From: DATARH01 sp036264235
GTDB taxonomy: Bacteria > Pseudomonadota > Alphaproteobacteria > ATCC43930 > CGMCC-115725
Direction: 5' to 3'
Length of the DNA: 9,555 nucleotides
NCBI GenBank assembly: GCA_036264235.1
Contig: DATARH010000193.1
Location: forward strand, 1 to 9,555
In this document: positions 6,399 to 9,555 of the stretch, one piece after another
Position numbering within the stretch: position 1 is the first letter of the stretch
Layout: every line of letters begins with the position of its first letter
Notes under the pieces: generated by a model
What the model was told of the DNA's origin: nothing
Databases searched by the model: none
Seen by the model: the letters and a program-made list of their open reading frames with translations, nothing else
Position numbers and translations under genes: made by a program

Positions 6399-6626
6399 AT
6401 GCGCAGAACACGTCTCGTCCTAAGCGGATGTGCCTTGGCCGGCCTGCTGATCGCGATGGTGCCGCCATCCAAGGCTGCGGAGCCGATCCTGATCCTTGGG
6501 ATTCAGCCCACTCACACGGCCTCGGATGCTCCCAAGGCGATCCGGATCGTCGAGCCGCGCAGCTATTTCCTCAACGATACGGTCGATCCGCACCCGCCTA
6601 CCTACACGAATTCCTCGGGCGACTAG
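6399..6626 (+). CDS. small exported protein behind a stress-type promoter
   Basis: Predicted 75-residue protein: signal peptide with MRRTR, hydrophobic core LVLSGCALAGLLIAMV and a likely cut after PPSKAA, giving a mature peptide of about 48 residues starting EPILILG. The mature part is mildly acidic with IRIVEPRSYFLNDTVDPH (48-65) and no recognised domain. LSGC at 8-11 resembles a lipobox, but most of the hydrophobic core lies after the cysteine, so ordinary signal peptidase I cleavage is more likely. The start ATG 6399 has GGAG at 6388-6391, 7 nt upstream; a GTG at 6366 would overlap the promoter-to-gene leader and is disfavoured. The EcfG-type promoter upstream suggests induction in general stress. 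Function unknown. Confidence 0.7.
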   Translation: MRRTRLVLSGCALAGLLIAMVPPSKAAEPILILGIQPTHTASDAPKAIRIVEPRSYFLNDTVDPHPPTYTNSSGD

Positions 6627-6638
6627 CATACGACTAGC
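6620..6638. repeat. short direct repeat CGACTAGC x2, 11-bp period
   Basis: CGACTAGC occurs at 6620-6627 and again at 6631-6638, separated by 3 nt, so the copies sit one helical turn apart. The first copy contains the stop codon of the small exported protein. It may be a local duplication or a tandem binding site upstream of the oxidoreductase. Confidence 0.4.
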
Positions 6639-6688
6639 GCCGTCGCCGCGCTGCGGCTGCTGATCTGCGCCTCCCTTCGTGCGTTCCG

Positions 6689-6714
6689 GGCCGGCATGGT
6701 TTAATGCGCCGGCC
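6689..6714 (+). promoter_or_regulatory. GC-rich hairpin before the GMC oxidoreductase
   Basis: Perfect 7-bp arms GGCCGGC (6689-6695) and GCCGGCC (6708-6714) enclose a 12-nt AT-richer loop. It ends 21 nt before the ATG at 6736 and just upstream of the ribosome site (GGGGA, 6723-6727). No T-run follows. It may be an operator or a leader structure affecting translation. Confidence 0.4.
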
Positions 6715-6735
6715 AGGTCATCGGGGAACAGCACT

Positions 6736-8352
6736 ATGGATGCGGATTACATCGTCGTCGGCGCCGGGTCGGCCGGCTGCGTCGTCGCCAGCCGCCTGTC
6801 GGAGGACGGCGCGCGCGTCGTGCTTCTCGAAGCGGGGCCGCCCGACCGCGACCCGATGATCCACATTCCGGCCGGGGTGCTGCGCGTCCTCAACAACCCC
6901 CGGATCAACTGGAATTATCTCAGCGAAGGCGAGCCGGGCACCGGCGGCCGTCAGTTGCAATGGCCGCGCGGCAAGACGCTCGGCGGTACCAGCTCGATCA
7001 ACGGCATGCTCTATGTCCGCGGCAACCCGGCCGATTACGACGGCTGGGCGCAGATGGGCTGCCGCGGCTGGAGCTATGACGACGTGCTGCCGTATTTCCG
7101 CAAATCCGAGGATTACCGCGGCGACGGCGACCCGGAATACCGCAGCACCGGCGGGCCGCTGGTCGTCGAGGATTACCGCACGATCCTCGAACTGACGCAC
7201 CGCTTCGTCGAGGCGGCGCAGCAGGCCGGCTTCGCCTTCACCCCCGACTACAACGGCAAGCAGCAGGAGGGCGTCGCCTATTCGCAGATGACGCGGCGCG
7301 GCCGCTGGCGCGGCTCGACGGCGCAGACATTTCTGCGCCAGGCGCGCGGCCGCCGCAATCTGCGGGTCGAGACCGACGCGATCGCGACGCGGCTCCAGTT
7401 CGAGGGACGGCGCTGCGCTGGCGTTGCGTTTCGCCAGCGCGGCGTCGATCGCCAGCTGACGGCGGCGCGCGAGGTCATCGTCGCGGGCGGCGCCGTCAAC
7501 TCGCCGCATCTGTTGCAGCTCTCGGGGATCGGCCCGGCCGATTACCTGAAATCGATCGGCATCGAGGTGGTGCAAGACCTGCCGGGGGTCGGCGCCAATC
7601 TCAACGACCATTACGTCGTGCGGATCAGTCACCGGGTGAAGGGCGCCGAGACGATCAATCAGTTGGCGCGCGGTGGTCCGCTGCTTCGCGAGATCGCGCG
7701 CTTTGTCACCCAGGGCAACGGCGCGCTGACCTTCGGCGTCACCTCGGCGATGGTGTTCTGCCGCAGCCGCGAAGGTCTTTCCAGCCCCGATTTGCAGCTC
7801 TTGTTTACCCCGGCCAGCTACGCCCAGGGCGTGTTCCGTCAATTGGAGCGCGTCCCCGGGATGACCGTCGCGGTCTGCCCGGTGCGGCCGGAAAGCCGCG
7901 GCACGATCATGGCGCAATCGCCGGACCCGCTGCAGTATCCGGCGATCCGGCCGAACTACCTGTCGGCGCCGAGCGATCTGCGCGTGCTGATCGCCGGCAT
8001 CAACCACACGCGCCGCATCTTTGCGCAGCCGGCGATCGCCGAATACAGTGTCGAGGAGACCGTGCCGGGGCCGGCGGTGCAGAGCGATGCCGATTTCGCC
8101 GAATTCGCGCGCCGCGCCGGCACCAACGTGTTTCACCCGGTCGGCACCTGCAAGATGGGCACCGACCCGATGGCGGTGGTCGATCCGCGCCTCCGCGTGG
8201 TCGGCATCGACGCGCTGCGCGTCATCGACGCCTCGGTCATGCCGTGCGTCACAACCGGCAACACCAACGCGCCGACGATCATGATCGGCGAAAAGGGCGC
8301 GGCGATGATCCGCGAGGACGCGCGCGCCGAGCCGGCCCGCGCCGCCGCTTAG
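6736..8352 (+). CDS. GMC-family FAD-dependent alcohol/choline dehydrogenase-like oxidoreductase
   Basis: Predicted 538-residue flavoenzyme oxidising an alcohol to an aldehyde or ketone; family relatives include choline dehydrogenase BetA and alkanol dehydrogenase AlkJ. Visible: the dinucleotide-binding loop VVGAGSAGC (7-15) with ribose-binding Glu32 in LLEAG, GMC signature 1 around GGTSSINGMLYVRGNP (83-98), signature 2 GAVNSPHLLQLSGIGP (252-267), the catalytic pair His467 (FHPVGTCKMG) and Asn511 (TTGNTNAPT), and the C-terminal flavin contact IMIGEKGA. Full length for the family. ATG 6736 is chosen because the FAD motif begins at once (MDADYIVVGAG) and GGGGA at 6723-6727 has 8 nt spacing; a GTG at 6679 would add 19 unlikely residues. 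No signal peptide; cytoplasmic or peripherally membrane-bound. The substrate cannot be assigned from sequence alone. Confidence 0.93.
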   Translation: MDADYIVVGAGSAGCVVASRLSEDGARVVLLEAGPPDRDPMIHIPAGVLRVLNNPRINWNYLSEGEPGTGGRQLQWPRGKTLGGTSSINGMLYVRGNPADYDGWAQMGCRGWSYDDVLPYFRKSEDYRGDGDPEYRSTGGPLVVEDYRTILELTHRFVEAAQQAGFAFTPDYNGKQQEGVAYSQMTRRGRWRGSTAQTFLRQARGRRNLRVETDAIATRLQFEGRRCAGVAFRQRGVDRQLTAAREVIVAGGAVNSPHLLQLSGIGPADYLKSIGIEVVQDLPGVGANLNDHYVVRISHRVKGAETINQLARGGPLLREIARFVTQGNGALTFGVTSAMVFCRSREGLSSPDLQLLFTPASYAQGVFRQLERVPGMTVAVCPVRPESRGTIMAQSPDPLQYPAIRPNYLSAPSDLRVLIAGINHTRRIFAQPAIAEYSVEETVPGPAVQSDADFAEFARRAGTNVFHPVGTCKMGTDPMAVVDPRLRVVGIDALRVIDASVMPCVTTGNTNAPTIMIGEKGAAMIREDARAEPARAAA

Positions 8353-8367
8353 GATAGCGACACGCTG

Positions 8368-8396
8368 TCATTGCGAGGAGCGGAGCGACGAAGCAA
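8368..8396 (+). repeat. REP-like dispersed palindromic element
   Basis: The element begins TCATTGCGAGGAG and ends GACGAAGCAA, with TTGC and GCAA at its ends as short inverted arms. Near-identical units are, from memory, scattered in many copies between genes of Bradyrhizobium, Rhodopseudomonas and relatives. Only one copy is seen in this window. The location between convergent genes is typical for such elements. Confidence 0.65.
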
Positions 8397-8407
8397 GCCT
8401 ATAGGCT
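8396..8407. repeat. 12-bp perfect palindrome AGCCTATAGGCT
   Basis: A perfect dyad abutting the REP-like element. It may be part of an extended version of that element or a separate site. Confidence 0.5.
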
Positions 8408-8428
8408 GACTGTCTCACCGGTGAATAC

Positions 8429-9555
8429 TCAATTGTACACCGGCTTCGTCCCCGGCACTGGCGAGTAGCCGAAGCTGCCGCGCGCGATAATCGCCTCGCG
8501 ACCGCCCATCGCCGCGATGCGGCCGGCCTGGTCGGCGCGCGCCAGCGCATCGGCCTTCTCGGGATCGACGACACGGCGCAATTCCGCCTCGCATTGCGCG
8601 ACGAGGCCGCCCCAGGCCGGATCGCTACCGAGGTCCCGAATCTCCTGCGGGTCGGCATCGAGATCGAACAGCTGCGGCGGCATGCCGACATAATGGACAT
8701 ACTTGAAGCCGCCTTTGCGGATCATGAAGGCGCCGGTCGCGGCGCCGGCCGCGTGATATTCCGACAGCACCGTCCGCTTCGCTGCGGTGCCGCGTACGAT
8801 GTCGAGCAGGTTGGTGCCGGGCAGGTTCCGGTCGTCGGGGTGCGTCGGCAACCCGACACCGGCGGTGACGGTCGGAAACACATCGACCAGCGACACCGGC
8901 TCGCGGCAGACAAAGCCCCGCGGCACCTCGGGGCCGGCGAACAGCATCGGCACGCCGGCCGATTCCTCGTACATCGTCGATTTTCCCCAGAGACCGCGGG
9001 TACCGAGATTGTCGCCGTGATCGCTCGAATAGAGCACCCGTGTCGTGTCTGCGAGCCCGGTCGCTGCCAGCGCGTCGAGCAGCTTGCCGATATTGTGATC
9101 GACAAAGCTGACCAGACCGAAATAGGCGGCAATCGCCTTCCTGCGCTTCTCGTCGTCCATCGCCTTGTCATAGACCATGCATTCGCGGATCGCCGCGACA
9201 TAGGGATGGTCGTTCCGCTCGTGCGGCGTATAGAGCGCCGGTTCTGGAACCTCGTCCAACGGATAGAGCCCATACCATTCCGGCCGCGCGATCAGCTGGA
9301 AATGCGGACAGATCAGCGATACGAACAGCACCCACGGGTTTTCCGGCCGGCGGCCGGCGCGCTCCTTCAGCCAATCGACCGCGGCGGCGGTGATCTTGTC
9401 GTCGTAATTCTGGTAATTCGAATCGCCGCTGCCGGCGTCGGGTCCGAGCCGCAGCGCCGCCTTGCGCACCGGCAGCGGATCGCGCAGCCAGCCGAGTGGG
9501 TCCCCGATCCCATCGACGATGTGCAGCGGCATGATTTCCTCGGTGAAGCCGTTGT
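8429..9555 (-). CDS. choline-sulfatase-like arylsulfatase-family enzyme, 3' part only
   Basis: C-terminal part of a sulfatase of the alkaline phosphatase superfamily, hydrolysing a sulfate ester. The frame is open through the right edge, so the gene starts outside the window; the ATG at 9532 is internal (NGFTEEI precedes it). Counting from that Met: PHF with His77 (active-site histidine region), NYDDKITAAAVDWL, metal-binding SSDHGDNLG (Asp171, His172), WGKSTMYEESAGVP with Lys184, SLVDVFPTV (214-222), and QLFDLDADPQEIRDL (287-301), all typical. The order resembles choline sulfatase BetC and phosphonate monoester hydrolase-like sulfatases. The catalytic formylglycine cysteine (CxPxR) would lie upstream, outside the window, so activity cannot be judged. 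It converges with the GMC dehydrogenase. Confidence 0.88.
   Translation of the reverse strand, partial: NGFTEEIMPLHIVDGIGDPLGWLRDPLPVRKAALRLGPDAGSGDSNYQNYDDKITAAAVDWLKERAGRRPENPWVLFVSLICPHFQLIARPEWYGLYPLDEVPEPALYTPHERNDHPYVAAIRECMVYDKAMDDEKRRKAIAAYFGLVSFVDHNIGKLLDALAATGLADTTRVLYSSDHGDNLGTRGLWGKSTMYEESAGVPMLFAGPEVPRGFVCREPVSLVDVFPTVTAGVGLPTHPDDRNLPGTNLLDIVRGTAAKRTVLSEYHAAGAATGAFMIRKGGFKYVHYVGMPPQLFDLDADPQEIRDLGSDPAWGGLVAQCEAELRRVVDPEKADALARADQAGRIAAMGGREAIIARGSFGYSPVPGTKPVYN

Larger units (their letters stand above)
8353..8428. other. convergent spacer with dispersed repeat and palindromes
   Basis: Only 76 bp separate the oxidoreductase and sulfatase stops. It holds a REP-like repeat (8368-8396), the palindrome AGCCTATAGGCT (8396-8407) and the palindrome TCACCGGTGA (8415-8424). 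No hairpin with a T-run is seen, so any bidirectional termination would rely on these structures or on Rho. Confidence 0.6.

Noticed and set aside
6420..6431. Lipobox LSGC in the 75-residue exported protein
   Set aside because: Most of the hydrophobic core comes after the cysteine, opposite to the usual lipoprotein signal layout.
6645..6657. GCCGC-GCT-GCGGC hairpin after the small exported protein as a terminator
   Set aside because: Short stem without a following T-run; such stems are common in GC-rich DNA.
6718..8136. Long open frame (472 codons) antisense to the GMC oxidoreductase
   Set aside because: The product is Arg/Ala/Asp/His-rich with no domain, while the opposite strand has a complete, motif-rich enzyme. 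Long antisense frames are expected opposite strongly biased GC-rich genes.

Overview
The window is GC-rich chromosomal DNA whose coding style points to an alphaproteobacterium of the order Hyphomicrobiales, close to Bradyrhizobium, Rhodopseudomonas or Pseudolabrys. The evidence is strong codon bias, several tiny exported Tyr/Pro-rich proteins of types common in that group, a GCG...CxPN-type exported protein, a dispersed palindromic repeat starting TCATTGCGAGGAG, and one perfect match to the alphaproteobacterial general-stress promoter pattern GGAAC-N17-CGTT. The taxonomic call is inference from these features, not a search result. No tRNA, rRNA, CRISPR array, insertion sequence, integrase or phage gene is visible.

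Layout: (1) 1-621, plus strand: the C-terminal part of a MoeB/ThiF/HesA-type E1-like adenylyltransferase, cut by the left edge. (2) 721-1230, plus: an exported protein with two bacterial SH3-like repeats. (3) 1252-1503 and 1629-1943, minus: a very small exported protein and a small helical cytoplasmic protein. (4) 1944-2376: mostly non-coding, with one possible 42-residue single-membrane-span protein on the plus strand (2208-2336). (5) 2377-3255, minus: an Fe(II)/2-oxoglutarate-dependent dioxygenase of the TauD/TfdA family. (6) 3256-3800: a long divergent intergenic region with a strong inverted repeat that overlaps a second hairpin. (7) 3801-5975, plus: a soluble PAS-PAS-histidine kinase-receiver hybrid, followed 11 bp later by a small exported protein (5987-6307). 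(8) 6399-6626, plus: a small exported protein preceded by the general-stress-type promoter. (9) 6736-8352, plus: a GMC-family FAD oxidoreductase. (10) 8353-8428: a short convergent spacer packed with a dispersed repeat and two palindromes. (11) 8429-9555, minus: a choline-sulfatase-like sulfatase, cut by the right edge before its catalytic cysteine region.

Functionally this looks like ordinary accessory and housekeeping chromosome rather than one dedicated system. Three catabolic-type enzymes (TauD-like dioxygenase, GMC dehydrogenase, sulfatase) lie around a sensory kinase. A sulfatase releasing an alcohol and a GMC enzyme oxidising one could form a BetC/BetA-like pair, but they are convergent and cannot share an operon, so this is only a hypothesis. 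The items most worth a second look are the EcfG-type promoter before the small secreted protein, the overlapping hairpins upstream of the kinase, the kinase plus secreted-protein gene pair, and the unannotated 42-residue membrane peptide.
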